From the NCBI GenBank assembly GCA_019722365.1, contig JADFUC010000395.1, positions 124,001 through 188,000 of the forward strand: a stretch of DNA of 64,000 bases, written 5' to 3'. A model generated the notes under the pieces. It did no database searches. It worked only from the letters and a program-made list of their open reading frames with translations, and was not told the DNA's origin. Position 1 is the first letter of the stretch; each line of letters starts with the position of its first letter. The stretch comes from Lithospermum erythrorhizon (Eukaryota > Streptophyta > Magnoliopsida > Boraginales > Boraginaceae). A program made the position numbers and the translations under genes. Below, piece by piece: positions 1 to 18,929 of this stretch.

Positions 1-2309
1 ATAAAATGCTTAATACATTTTCAACACCCAAAAGAAAAAACGAAATTTGAGTACATAAAAAATGAGTGAGAATAAAACACTGGGTTTATGATCCAATGCA
101 CCCATCTCAACGCATAAAAATACCGACACTAATGACCAACCGCCTTTAAGGCACTGTCAACTGAGTGTCAGCGGTAAGCTCGATACCATGGAAACGTATC
201 GTTCAAGCGGTAACTTATCCACATCCGAATTTAGATACACAAAAAATATATATACGTGAAAGGAGAGAGTATATGTATATAAGGTAAAGAATAAAACTAA
301 GTATTCAAAGTAGCGCCACAATAGTAATAACCATCATCAACATGTACACATTTTAAAGGACTCAACAGATTCCACATGTTACCCAGATAGCTGTCATAAG
401 AATTTATTTAGCAAACAGTTACAAGTTCTCAAATACAACGGTTATCCAATAACAATATAACAACTCCTCGAAATAAGACCATGACATTATCTATTGCATT
501 TGTCCACCTAATGTCAAGACAATGCAAGACAATGTATTAAGAATTTTATCCGACATTTCTATAATGCTGTTGCTTTCTCCGCGGCTCACCCACCTAACAT
601 AACACATGTTTACTGTCTTTTCCGGCTGTGCCTACCCTTTGCTCACCCATAAAATATCATAAATTTTTCCTGTGCCCACCTTCGATCACCCATACACACA
701 TCACAAACACACCCCATCCGCACAAAACCACCTCTACGCGACTCAACATGCCCACATCCCATTATATGCCACCACTCTCTTATATGAACCAAAACACACT
801 GCTCTAACAACTAACATCAGCACCCAACATACCAACCATGACAAACACAACCACACACCCACTCAAATCCAACACATCACAAAGAACTATAATAATCCAG
901 AGAACAACAAAGCAATAATCACACAACATTCCTCAATATGGGGGCTTTAAGTAATAATATACTCAAGTCAACAATTCCGCGTATAGAACCTACTGCACAG
1001 CAATGTGTATCTTAACACAACCACTATACAACTCAACATTCCAATTTCACAACTACACCAATGATAAGTTCATAACACAAATATATGGTCACATATCAAT
1101 CTCTATCAAGATTTAAATATGTTATCAAACGAGTGGATAAATCCCCAATTTTGGCTAAGACTACCAGTTCTGAAAGAAATAATCGACCCAGTTTTCCCCA
1201 AGGCCCGAAGTCTAAACAAAAAAACAATCGAAAAGCATACTACTACTTAATTTCAAGTATAAATTCTCTTTAGCAAACTTTAGTTGCTCCATTAGCCAAT
1301 TTTAGTGAAATATTACTAGTTAAACTCTCAACGATAAACTAAACGTACAAAATTTCAACTGAACCCCAAATCCCTAATCCTCTCGCCTCGTTATTAATTA
1401 ACCCAAATACTAACACCTTAAACAATTTTATCAATCTCACTATTAACTTTTCCAACTAATTAAAACCCATTTCTAACAAATCCCTAATCCCAAACTTAAA
1501 TCATTACTAAAAACTATTAAAACCACTTCAACATATATTCATCCAACAACTTTAAAACTACAATTTCCACCTCTAAACAACTATAATAAGGATCCATACA
1601 TCATTTTAAAACATTTTGAAAAAGTCAAAACCAAGCCAAACTCAAAAAGTCAACTCAACACTTTTCTACCTCCAAAAATCGACATTATCATCTCTATAAT
1701 TATAATTCAGTTTTAGATAATAATTATATACAAGATAAACCTCAAACCCAAATCAAACTAAATTCCAAAGTCAACGCCCCTAAAACGCTGCAATTCCTCA
1801 TCCAAACGCTTAATTTCAACTCCAAGAAACAACTAATTTGAAGCCCAAGAATCAATTGAAGCAATAAAATCGAAACACAAAGGTCAATTGAAAGCCACAC
1901 CCATTCAAACTCAAGAAATACTCAAAAATATTTCGCCTTTTTAATTAATCAAGAGGATTTAATGGTAAACTCTCCAAGAAATTCGAGACTAAAGCTCATA
2001 GATTTTATGGTAAATCTTGGTAGTGAAAAACCAAGGAGGAGAAGCGGAGGATTCAAGGTCTCGAGGGGAAACGAGATGAGATTTTTTTTGTTTTATCTAC
2101 CACCTAAAGTGCTTGCTTGAAAATGGAAAAGCATGCAGGAAAACGAGTTCACGGATGAATTAATTGCTTTAGTTCAAGAGATACTCGATTCAACTTACCT
2201 CGACTATAAATTTCCAACATCAACATTTATCGTATAAAATATAAAGTGGTTTCAAATTTTTAAGTTAATCAATTTAATACCTACATTTTAATTTATTAAT
2301 TAAATTCCA
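1..2309. other. Gene-free low-complexity stretch
   Basis: I see no supportable gene. The DNA is AT-rich with runs of CA/AC-rich plus-strand sequence (about 670-1,080 and 1,360-1,900). The open frames here are short and their peptides are compositionally biased (Thr, His, Asn). The texture, with many 'aactcaa' and 'agtcaac' words, resembles the block at 27.3-28.3 kb, so both may be diverged retrotransposon LTR or untranslated sequence. That is an impression from eye comparison, not an alignment. Confidence 0.4.
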
Positions 2310-3248
2310 GTCGTTACTGTTTTTACAAATAGTTATTGGTTTCTATTAATTGTGCCTGCGACAATTGTTGTAACAATTCATTTACTAGATAGTTAAATGT
2401 GATTACATAAATGGAACATTCAACCCATAGTAATTGTAATTAGCCAGTTCCTCACGATAATACTGCGGGTTATGCTGTATCATAGATCTCATGCAATGAC
2501 GTTGGTGCCAGTATCATGTATGAAATAAAAACCCGCACTATGGAGTTGATTGTAATCAATAAAGATTCCTAATCGACAATTATTACACGAAAAGTGTAAA
2601 TAAATTAAAGAAATAATTAATCGCTTCGTTGGGATCAATTAATTAACTTTAATCGAACTTGTTTAATTGCCACTTGGATAAGTGATTAATTAGCGAAGTT
2701 GGTTGGAGCTTATTTGTTTGACTTGTTAAGTCAATCAAATATTATACTGAGTTGTTTATTTTAATTGGCCTGGAGAAGATCATTAAATAAACGGGGTTTT
2801 CACAATGCTTGGCTTTAGTTAACGTTTAGGCTTTATGAGTTTCATATATTTTGAGGCTTTGCTGAAAACCTAATGCAAACAAAACACAAAACCCTAGCCT
2901 CTGCTTCTCGAGAATTTAGGCTCCTCCTCTCCAGCATTTGTGAGTCATTTATTTCATGAGACAAACTGCTCGATTTGTTGCTCATCCAATTATTATCAAG
3001 TTCTAGCAGTCTTTATGTGAAATCTAATCCCTCCCGTGCGGATTCGAATCTCAAAGGCACTACAATTGTTACAGCATATTGAAATTCAAAGGAGGCTCTG
3101 AAAGAATTGTCATTGATTAATTCCACGCAAATCAGAAGTGCTATTACTTTATATATATTGTAATATAATATTTGGGATTTGAAATATTTAAATTAAAACG
3201 ATTATGTTTTATTTGATTTCATTCAAGTATCCATATAAATTTCCATTA
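2310..3248 (+). repeat. Copia-type LTR (5' LTR, approximate left edge)
   Basis: The right edge is set by a tRNA-Met-like primer-binding site that follows at once. The LTR shares ordered blocks with the LTR at 25,033-25,890: 'cagttcctc' followed by a gataat...cgggtt block and 'atcatagatc', a run of ttaattaac words, and a cccgtg.ggatt block. The two therefore belong to one Copia-like family. The left edge is estimated from the distance between these blocks and the start of the other copy; I could not see a clean TG terminus here. Confidence 0.6.
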
Positions 3249-3249
3249 G

Positions 3250-3261
3250 TGGTATCAGCAT
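3250..3261 (+). other. Primer-binding site (tRNA-Met type)
   Basis: TGGTATCAGCAT matches the TGGTATCAG core that plant Copia elements use to prime minus-strand DNA synthesis from initiator tRNA-Met. It lies directly after the LTR and fixes the element's orientation as plus. Confidence 0.65.
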
Positions 3262-4860
3262 CATGCTTTAATTTTATATTTGGATCTAGATATATTAAAC
3301 ATCAATTCTTTAATTGTTCATCGATAACCTGATTAATTTATATGTAATAAAATTTAAAGAATCTGCCATGGTTATTAGAATGAATATTTTCTCATATTGT
3401 TATTTTACTGCATATGAATTGTATGTGAACAATACAATTAGTTTTATGTTTATGAAATAAAAGGGATTGATTTTATGTGTTTTGTAAAGCAATAAAATAG
3501 AAGTTTTTAATCGTGTGTATTAAATGTTGAATTTGACAAAATCGATTAGACCTTAAAATTAGGTTCTTTCACAAATTTTTTCGTAATTTTGTGAATTCGT
3601 TAAGTCCCCTTCTAATGCTGGGAAATTAATTGTTATAGCTTTAAATGTGAATAACTAGAAACTGAAATGAGTTTTGCAAAATTGCAATTAAAATTTTATT
3701 TTGTCTCAGAATCATATTTTCCAAAGGTAATGATGACCATTGATATAAGAGATTTCAATATAGTCTAAGTCAATCCTCGTAATTCCAAAATTATGATAGT
3801 CGTAATTGTGTGTTAGTATTAATTGTTTCGTGATGATTTAAAACTAAATGTTAAAGGTCAGCCAGCTGCTTTATGTTGCGTAGAAGTTCTAAGAATTTTG
3901 TGTGTTTTAGTGGAATATAAACAGAGTGGAAGAATATTCAAGTATTCGATCATAGAATATTTCACAGACATATAAGCATTAAAGTTGTTTTATGTATTTT
4001 CTAAAATGGAAGCTCATGAGTCCCCTCCCCTATGAGTATTTTTCGTCCAATTCCAAAGATATGTACGTTGGAAGATCACAATTTTGATATATGGTCGAGA
4101 TTTTTGAGGAAGGTTCTAGCTCACGGGCAAATTGAATATGTAATACTTAATAAGTCCCCAATTACTCCGAAGGATTCGGATCCCGACGAAGACAAGATGG
4201 TTTATGATCAAGATTGATCACGGAAATTGGTGTTAAGAGTCTTCATGATATTTTCTATGGTTCGATTTAAGTATCATGTTGGGTACCACGATTTAAGAGT
4301 GGATTAAGACCCATGCCGAATTGAGATTCTCCTTGCTTTAAAGGTCAAAAAGGATAGGATGCAAATGCTCCAAACCTTAGTCCATGAAAGTCGGGGAATC
4401 TCATCATGAGATGATGACCGGGAGGAAGCACTCTTAGTACCTTCCAGAATCCCTATCTCTCCAGAGCTAGCAACGAATACAATTCATGTACTTATCCTCG
4501 CAATGTATCTAATGAGCGCCATCAAGTACAAGTTAGATAAGAAAGCGAATAAATTAATTAATGACTTTATGAGATAATATGTGAAGATTTGTATTTCTCA
4601 GATTCCAACCCCGCAACTGCAAGTAAAGGGCAAAGTGGAAACGAGACAAGATGGGGATGACTAAATGGTTACTTCAACTACTTCGGTCATCAAGCGAAGC
4701 GTCGCTAGAGACTCTTTCCACCAGGATCGTAATGATTCGATCACAGATCTTGCCTGAGAGGCAAGGCCATTATGACTGAGATATTTCATTTCGATACGAT
4801 AACGCATTTACATTAATCTATAATCGACACTTTTGAAATGCAACAAAAGTAAGACTGCTA
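3262..4860 (+). pseudogene. Decayed Copia internal region with gag fragment
   Basis: Downstream of the primer-binding site comes an AT-rich leader. At 4,032-4,217 a 61-codon open stretch reads like the start of a Copia gag (UBN2/DUF4219 type): a hydrophobic-aromatic block with FDIWSRFLRKVL, then acidic and proline residues ending DPDEDK. This block normally begins the gag core of such elements. The frame then fails, and no pol domain follows before Ty3-type sequence starts near 4.88 kb, so the element is truncated or was replaced. Assignment rests on motif spacing only. Confidence 0.45.
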
Positions 4861-4879
4861 GAGATTTAAGCATTGCCAC

Positions 4880-6850
4880 CCGGCGCTGTAATTACTTCAC
4901 CAAATGGGTCGAGGCGAAGTTCGGTCCTCAAAAGTACATTAGAGCAAAAATTAGTTCCTAAAGGAAATCTTCAGTTAAGGTCTGTCCTCTCAAGGCCGTC
5001 GTATTGTCCTGACTCAGTCACCTACCGGAAAGATCAGACTTAAGCATGGAAATGGGATATAGATCACAGAACGTCTCTAACAAGTTCACAAAGAAATGTA
5101 AGTGAAGGTGATAAACCGGTAATCTCTCAAGCGGCCCAAAGAATGAATTTTTAGTTGTGATCGCATTTCTCGAAGAACCCTAATCCGACACCTGGTAAAC
5201 CCTCAACAGAAGTTCATTGATCCGACGCTACTAGTGGAGATTCACGCTGGACAATGGATAGAGTGACGTATTAAGGACGAGCTAGTTAACGAAAGGTGGT
5301 TTGCCATCAACCTAGACTTGTTGGAGGAGAAAAGAGTCATGTGGATAAATGGCTAAATAGCAGCTAAGATGGCTACTTGACATAAACAAGGTCCGGTCCA
5401 AACAATTCCTGGTGGAGGACCTAGTCCCGAGAGCAAGACAAGCATCCGCCTCATGAAAAAATCCGAAAGCTGGAGTTCCGGGAGAGACACATCATCTGAG
5501 ATAGTCAGTCAATCACATACGAATCTGTAACTTAGAGTGGCCAAAGCAAGGTCTCGGAACGCTTGTCATCTACAAATAATATATGTAAGCCCTCTCTTAT
5601 TATTTTCAAAGCTAAACACTTGATTGATTAAAACTATTTCTACCTTCAAAGTTCTATATGGACTAGAAAAATCAATTGAGCTACGGCTGCCGAGAGCAGA
5701 CCTTAAAGCAGATTGATAAAATCTATCTAAATATTGAGTATATATTAATGTCCGAATTAATCGTAGGACTGAATCCCCTTGTATTGCAAACAGTTTTAGG
5801 TCTCAGTGTAGAGTTGTCCTGTACAAATCCACCCCCTTGTGTAGGATCCACATTCCTCATGTATATAAGCATGGGGGAGAACCCGGGGAAAGGAATAGAC
5901 AAGGATGCAAAACTCTCTATGGTAGAACCCCTAGCCACAAGAGGTCGAGACATCCTCCCAATCGAAGGTCGTAGTTAGTACGCATAATGATTGGAGGAGA
6001 AACAAATATACGAAAATAGAACTAAAAAGCGTGAAAAAGTAAAAGTTTAAAGTACAGGACGGGGTTAAGGAAAATTTTGCTAAAGGATTTTATTATAGTA
6101 ATTCTGGTTTATAAAGAGACGCTGAATGAAGAGAGAGAAGAGACCGAAAGGTCAGTGTAATGATGTAGAATGAGAAACAGCCTAAATGCCTCAGGGAGGC
6201 GAAACGTCCGTAACAAATGCAAAATTTAAAAGGTAAAGCTTTTGTTTGGGCGCACGTTAGTATCTCAATATTTCAAGATCCGATCCATGGAAAATGCATG
6301 GTTCAGTGGGAAATGATAATCCCATTAAGTAAATGAAATGCCTGAAGACCGATCCAATAGTATCGACTCATCCGTACAGGCCACTCAAAGGAAGATCAAC
6401 ACCTGAATAAATGGACTCCAATTTAAAGTGGGTTGTGCTTAAGCCCTCAGAAAACTAATGAGCTTCATCAAGCTCGGTCCGAGAGATGAAGAATTTGTTA
6501 GTCACAAATGAATGAGCCTTCAATTAAGGAGGCGGTTATGGGGCGCATTAAAGACCATAATTACTGAATTTCTTTTAACGAAGCTTGAAATTATTATCCG
6601 CTAATAATGGCAAGTATTTAATTCACTCAAGTAACGGTCTAAACCACTATAAAAGGTACACCTCGAAGACAATCAAGTAAATTCACTTTGGTCCCTCAAG
6701 TTATCCTTACAGAAACCCAACTCTCTCGATCATTTATCACTGACCGCCGAGATTTCCTTTTATAAGAACCGATCTTTATTTTGTAAATATGTCCATTTCC
6801 AGTTTGAAACATATCAAAGACAACTCAAAGGAGATTTGCTCATCCTATCA
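4880..6850 (+). mobile_element. Ty3/Gypsy remnant: integrase C-terminal half and LTR
   Basis: At 4,886-4,915 the translation gives YFTKWVEAK, the conserved integrase motif of Ty3/Gypsy polyproteins. At 5,306-5,340 it gives LDLLEEKRV, the conserved helix downstream of the integrase core. Both are broken by stops and frameshifts. The noncoding block 5,555-5,960 is clearly homologous to the reverse complement of 20,060-20,460: shared words include 'aagccctctcttattatt', 'ttctatat', 'aatccacccccttgtgta' and 'catggggaagaacc'-like sequence. The right part (about 6.05-6.85 kb) holds a TATA motif and looks like the LTR. The element cannot be autonomous. Confidence 0.6.
6648..6655 (+). promoter_or_regulatory. 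TATA box of the Ty3 LTR (candidate)
   Basis: TATAAAAG sits in the right-hand noncoding part of the Ty3 remnant, followed by pyrimidine-rich sequence (ctctctcgatc), as expected at a U3/R border. This is inferred from position; no second copy of the same LTR is present to confirm it. Confidence 0.3.
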
Positions 6851-6867
6851 CTACCGAACCGAACTGG

Positions 6868-7860
6868 TCATCGATATTGATCTAATCTAGCATCATAATT
6901 TTGACTATCATCTGAGTCTCCATCACTATGAATTCCCTCATGATCTAAATCTACACAATCTGCTTCTCCATGAGGTCCATGGAGTTGTTCATGCACTCCA
7001 GTTGAGAAAAGATTAACATGGTTGAAAGTTGTTCCATCCTCTTCAACACCTTTATTCACATTCATGTCAACATGCGCTAATCAGACGTCCGATCACATGT
7101 CGGCTTCGCCATACGCTTCAAATGCACTCCATTCGATCACATTACGTTTACACATGCTTCAAACGCATCATCTGTCACATATTTAAAAAGTGTGTCTTAC
7201 TTAGTCATTCCGCCAAAATCAAGCTTAAATTTTAATTGGAGCAATTGATTGTGGGTAAATTATCCAACACTCATTTTTGTGATAATTTTTCAATTTTATT
7301 AAATTTTAGGAAAAATATTTGATTTAGATTATTAATTTCAATAAAATATTCGAATGGTATTAATATTTGACGCGATAGATACTTGCCTCAAATTTATTTA
7401 AATCAAAATTATCTCTTGTGAACGAATACGCTTACTCCTATCATTAGTCTTCAAAAAAGTTTCAAACTTAACGTCCATTTTAATGAATTGACTAATCGGT
7501 ATTAATTTCAAAATATTTGTAACGAATCATTATTTAAACACGCTACGAATCCTAATGATGAACGCTTTCAAATAATGATAATCGAATACGCTACTTAACC
7601 CTAAAATGACATCATTTTCTTTCAATATATAATCTTCATCTATCGATCCATCAGGACCATAATCACTATCACCACTCCCTCCACTACCATCACTCCTTGA
7701 TGCATCATTACTTTCGACCATATATAATGAACCAACAGTCTTAGACCCCAACAAATGAACATCTTCATCACATTCATATCCTTCATCCTGCCTAATCTCA
7801 TCATTTGATGTTTAATTATCTAAATCTTCATGTTGCACATATACTGCTTCTCATTTCCTT
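6868..7860 (-). pseudogene. Acidic open fragments, possibly Mutator-like transposase N-terminus
   Basis: Two minus-strand open stretches (7,065-6,868 and 7,754-7,530) encode Asp/Ser/Gly-rich peptides with repeated GDSDDS and GSGDSDYGPDGS runs and the piece IDEDYILKENDVI. Plant MuDR-type transposases often carry such acidic, SDSDY-rich N-terminal regions before the MULE domain. I see no MULE catalytic motif, SWIM zinc finger or terminal inverted repeat, so the assignment is weak. The fragments could simply be biased noncoding translation. Confidence 0.2.
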
Positions 7861-8400
7861 GTTGACCAACCCCATAAGCATATTCTCCCAAGTAATTAAT
7901 CTACATCCATGAGTGAACTCCTCACTAAACTTAATAGTAAAATTATGTTTTATTCTTGTCACACATTAGCCTATCTGGAACCAAGCGAGTGCTCCGTTAA
8001 CTTTTAACCTCTATTAAATTTTGGACTAATTTACAACTACGTGTACATTTTCAAAAACCAATCTACAATTTTTGAACTATCAGAAACTAAAAGACAAGCT
8101 GAACCCACTATCTAAGACCATTTCACCAATTTGCACATTATAATAATTCGAAGGAACGTGCTTTGACATACTTTCTACGAAGAAAAGAAACAAACTGATT
8201 GTGATGCCCAAAAGATTGCGTGGTTGTCCATTGAAATATCCAATGAGCTTCTATCACCAAATTCAAAATTTTGATTTATGCAACTAAAATCGACCAACGA
8301 TTCTCTGACCTAAAATTGCCGATTTACAGACTAAAAAAAATTGTAATATCAAGTCCAGACTCCAAACTAAAAACTCTATGAATGTGAACTGAAAAATGAA

Positions 8401-15862
<7,462 letters not shown>

Positions 15863-16900
15863 CGATGCTGAAAATCATAAACTGCAAAATTTAAGACCCC
15901 AAAAGACCTAAAAAGCTAGATGTCATGGTTTTTTTACGTTTCTTTTCTACAGCAGTATCAGAACTTCTAACTCACCAGAAACACCAGGGCCACCGGCAGA
16001 TTCAGGATTATTAGATATCAATAGTTACAAAAAATCGGTAAACTGAATCTAGTTATCTCATAGAGCTCTTCAACAGCCAGAGTACTGCTTCTCTACATGT
16101 GGCAAACAAAACAAAAGGTTAAACATATGTAGAAATCAATGTATGAGAAGTTTCAATTTCACCACGCGACTAGGAGAGTAAGTTCATTTCCATTTAAATT
16201 TTCATAACAAATGCTACTTCTGCAGCTGCTCATCAATGTGAAGGGAGCTAATCCTCTTTGTTTTTGTTCTTGTACAACATAGAATTTGCATTAACATAAG
16301 TTACATGAAAGCTAAGGAATTGGAATTAAACTAAGCGACCATCAGCCCAGAACAATAAAATATCATGAAACCCGACAGAGAACTTATAATTAAACTATTT
16401 CCTAATATATACATAGGTAAACCTTTTGCCATGAGTCTCGATAAGGTTTGTACTATGACTACAATTGTAATGAAGAAATGATTATACGAAACCCTATGAT
16501 TTCATATTGGGTTTTAACCTACTGATTTAGCATTGGTTTAAAATTATCAGCTATAACGAAATCCAGTATAGACGATTTAACATCTTACCTCTATCGCATG
16601 TACATTTCATAAAATCCATTTAAAATGAAGTCTATCGTTCCAGATAATCGAAGACCCAAACAATACAAAACAATCATAATTATATTCATCTATGTCAATA
16701 ACATTATCAACTTACCATACAACAAAACTCATGGGCACCACAATGTCAATACACAAAGCAAATTAATACAATAAATGAATCAAATTACGCCAAAAAATAA
16801 AAGCAAAAATCGATCGAGTCCTTTGAAGGACATACTTATGCTTGATCTCTGAATCAAATTTGCCCGTTGAGCTGAACCACACCTGCAGATAAATCATAGA
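15863..16900 (-). other. JMJ16: 5' leader and promoter-proximal region of JMJ16
   Basis: Upstream of the start codon the transcript strand shows two usable acceptors (CAG at 15,884-15,882 and at 15,870-15,868). Further upstream lies a good donor (CTG before GTGAG at 15,976/15,975), which suggests at least one noncoding 5' exon. No coding potential was seen. The transcription start cannot be placed from sequence alone. Confidence 0.45.
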
Positions 16901-16981
16901 GCAAATAAACAATCCAGTATCAATTAAAAATTAATTAATCACTACAATAAAAATGATAAAATCAAAACACTCAATATATCT

Positions 16982-17167
16982 ATCAGATCTAACCCTAATA
17001 TACATGTTATGCCAAATATACAAATAAAAAATAAAATAAAAAATTAACTTGATGGGCATGTTAATTAATTTATATAAATATCACTAAATATATTAATCAG
17101 ATCTAACCCTAATGGACATATTTTTCCATATAAATAAATTAAAATACAACAAAAATTAACTTGATGG
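16982..17167. repeat. Imperfect ~72-bp repeat near the JMJ16 promoter
   Basis: Units 16,982-17,055 and 17,096-17,167 both run from 'atcagatctaaccctaat' to 'aaaaattaacttgatgg', with internal length differences. The repeat is AT-rich and noncoding. Confidence 0.7.
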
Positions 17168-18925
17168 TCCAGTAAATTGATACTAATGAAACTTACAAAT
17201 CACTTGTTATAACATTGACTAGTAAGTTATGATATTATTAATTTAATAACTTCTTTTTTGAAACTATCACCAAATTCCAAATATAAATAACTAGTTACTG
17301 TATACTTTATGTACAAACTTTGGGAAAAAATTATATACCTTTTAATTTAGGTCAATTGATTAAATTGAAGTAGTGCAATTGAGATGATAAATATAATAGA
17401 TTTTATGGATAAGATAGATTACGAAATTGTTGTTTCAGAATTTTTGTCAATTAGAAAAGCAAAATAATTAGGAAAAAAAGTCTCCAATGGAAACAAGAAA
17501 CCATGTAAAGTTGTGGTTCTTGATATTGATATTTTGAGATATCAGATTTTATTTTTCATTTCCTAGCAACAAATGCACCGCGTGACATAAAGAAATATTA
17601 ATTCGTGTCGTACTACTGCTTTATCTAATCTTTAGGATGCTCCTTTATTTTATAAATTACAAATTAGGTTGGTCCTTCACTGGAGTTAAAGTTACACTCC
17701 AAACAGTGTTAAAGAGAAGATGAAATGACTGTATTTTAGTTCCATTGTAAGTAATATAAAGCTTCATTTAGTTAAATATTTTAGTAAGTTTTTGCAAAAT
17801 AGTCATTTTATAGTTTTTTTAACACCGTTTTGGAAGTTAATTTAGCCTACCTGTCCTATATGATACTGCTAAGCATTATTTAAATTATATAGTACCGAAC
17901 TATTGAGATTATGAGATAATCAATGTCAGTTTAACTACAAGACATTCTCAGAATTAATAAAATGTTAGTCACACCCCTAAAATGAAAGAGAAAGTACACT
18001 TTATGCTCAAAGAGTATCTATTAACTATAAAAAATATCACTAGTAACAGATTAGAATAATTAATACTAAAAAAAAATACTTGCTTGTCCCCATTTAAGTT
18101 GATAGTTCGCATTTTATGAATGTTAAAGGATTGATAGGATTTTCACTTTTATGGAAATAGATCGTTATTATGTTTTTTGTGTACATTTTACATTACAATA
18201 CTTTAATATTGTGACATGTGTCTTTTTTTATTTTAAAAGTGTCTTTTTCGATTTTAAAAGTTAATTTAAAATTAGTAATAAAATACTTTTTATAATTTTA
18301 AACTAATTGCTAGTAAAAGTAAAATAGTATAAATCCAAATCTCATGGGGAATTAAATTATGCATATTCCCTAATATTACACATTTATTGACACAATCCTA
18401 TATTTTAACTCGAGCCTTTATTTTTGGTAAATAAGATCAAAAGATCACCATTGTTAGATATCCATTCCAATCACTTCCAATGAATGAGTTTTTGTTTTTC
18501 ATCTACCTTGCTATTTTGCCTTCTATAGGTTAATGTTGGTCACCCTGCATTTTAAATACTAAACTGCTTTTCGAATTTTTGGGCTTTTGCCATTCCATAA
18601 ATAATAAAATAAAACAAGAAAATAAAACACCATCCTCCACTATCATCGTCTCCAAACCACCCCACCCACAAACTGATCCCTCTCACCAGGCTCCCATCCC
18701 TAATTCTAATTCTTTTTCACACCTTTTAGTAAGAACCCACCCACAAACCTATAACCCCACCCCACACCAACCCCATAACTCCCATTCATGGAGCTAAGAT
18801 AGTTTTTTTAAATTGAGTTTTTTGGGATTTTAATCGAGGGTATTTTTTGTTAATTCATAAATAATAAAATAAAACAAAATAAATCAACACCCCTCACCAT
18901 CATCTTCCTCTATACCAATTCGATT
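17168..18925. other. Gene-free AT-rich intergenic stretch
   Basis: No gene is supported. Near the right end a ~60 bp block is present twice (about 18,594-18,655 and 18,856-18,915): 'cataaataataaaataaaac' followed by CA-rich sequence ending in catcatc..tcctct. A 72-codon plus-strand open frame at 18,579-18,797 falls in this CA-rich low-complexity sequence and has no recognisable domain. Confidence 0.5.
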
Positions 18926-18929
18926 TGAT

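Noticed and set aside
672..950. 92-codon open frame rich in His, Thr and Asn
   Set aside because: It arises from CA-rich low-complexity DNA, begins without an ATG and has no domain.
16982..17110. Telomere-type motif (aaccctaat) near JMJ16
   Set aside because: It is only two isolated copies inside an AT-rich local duplication, not a telomeric array. A telobox role is possible but unsupported.
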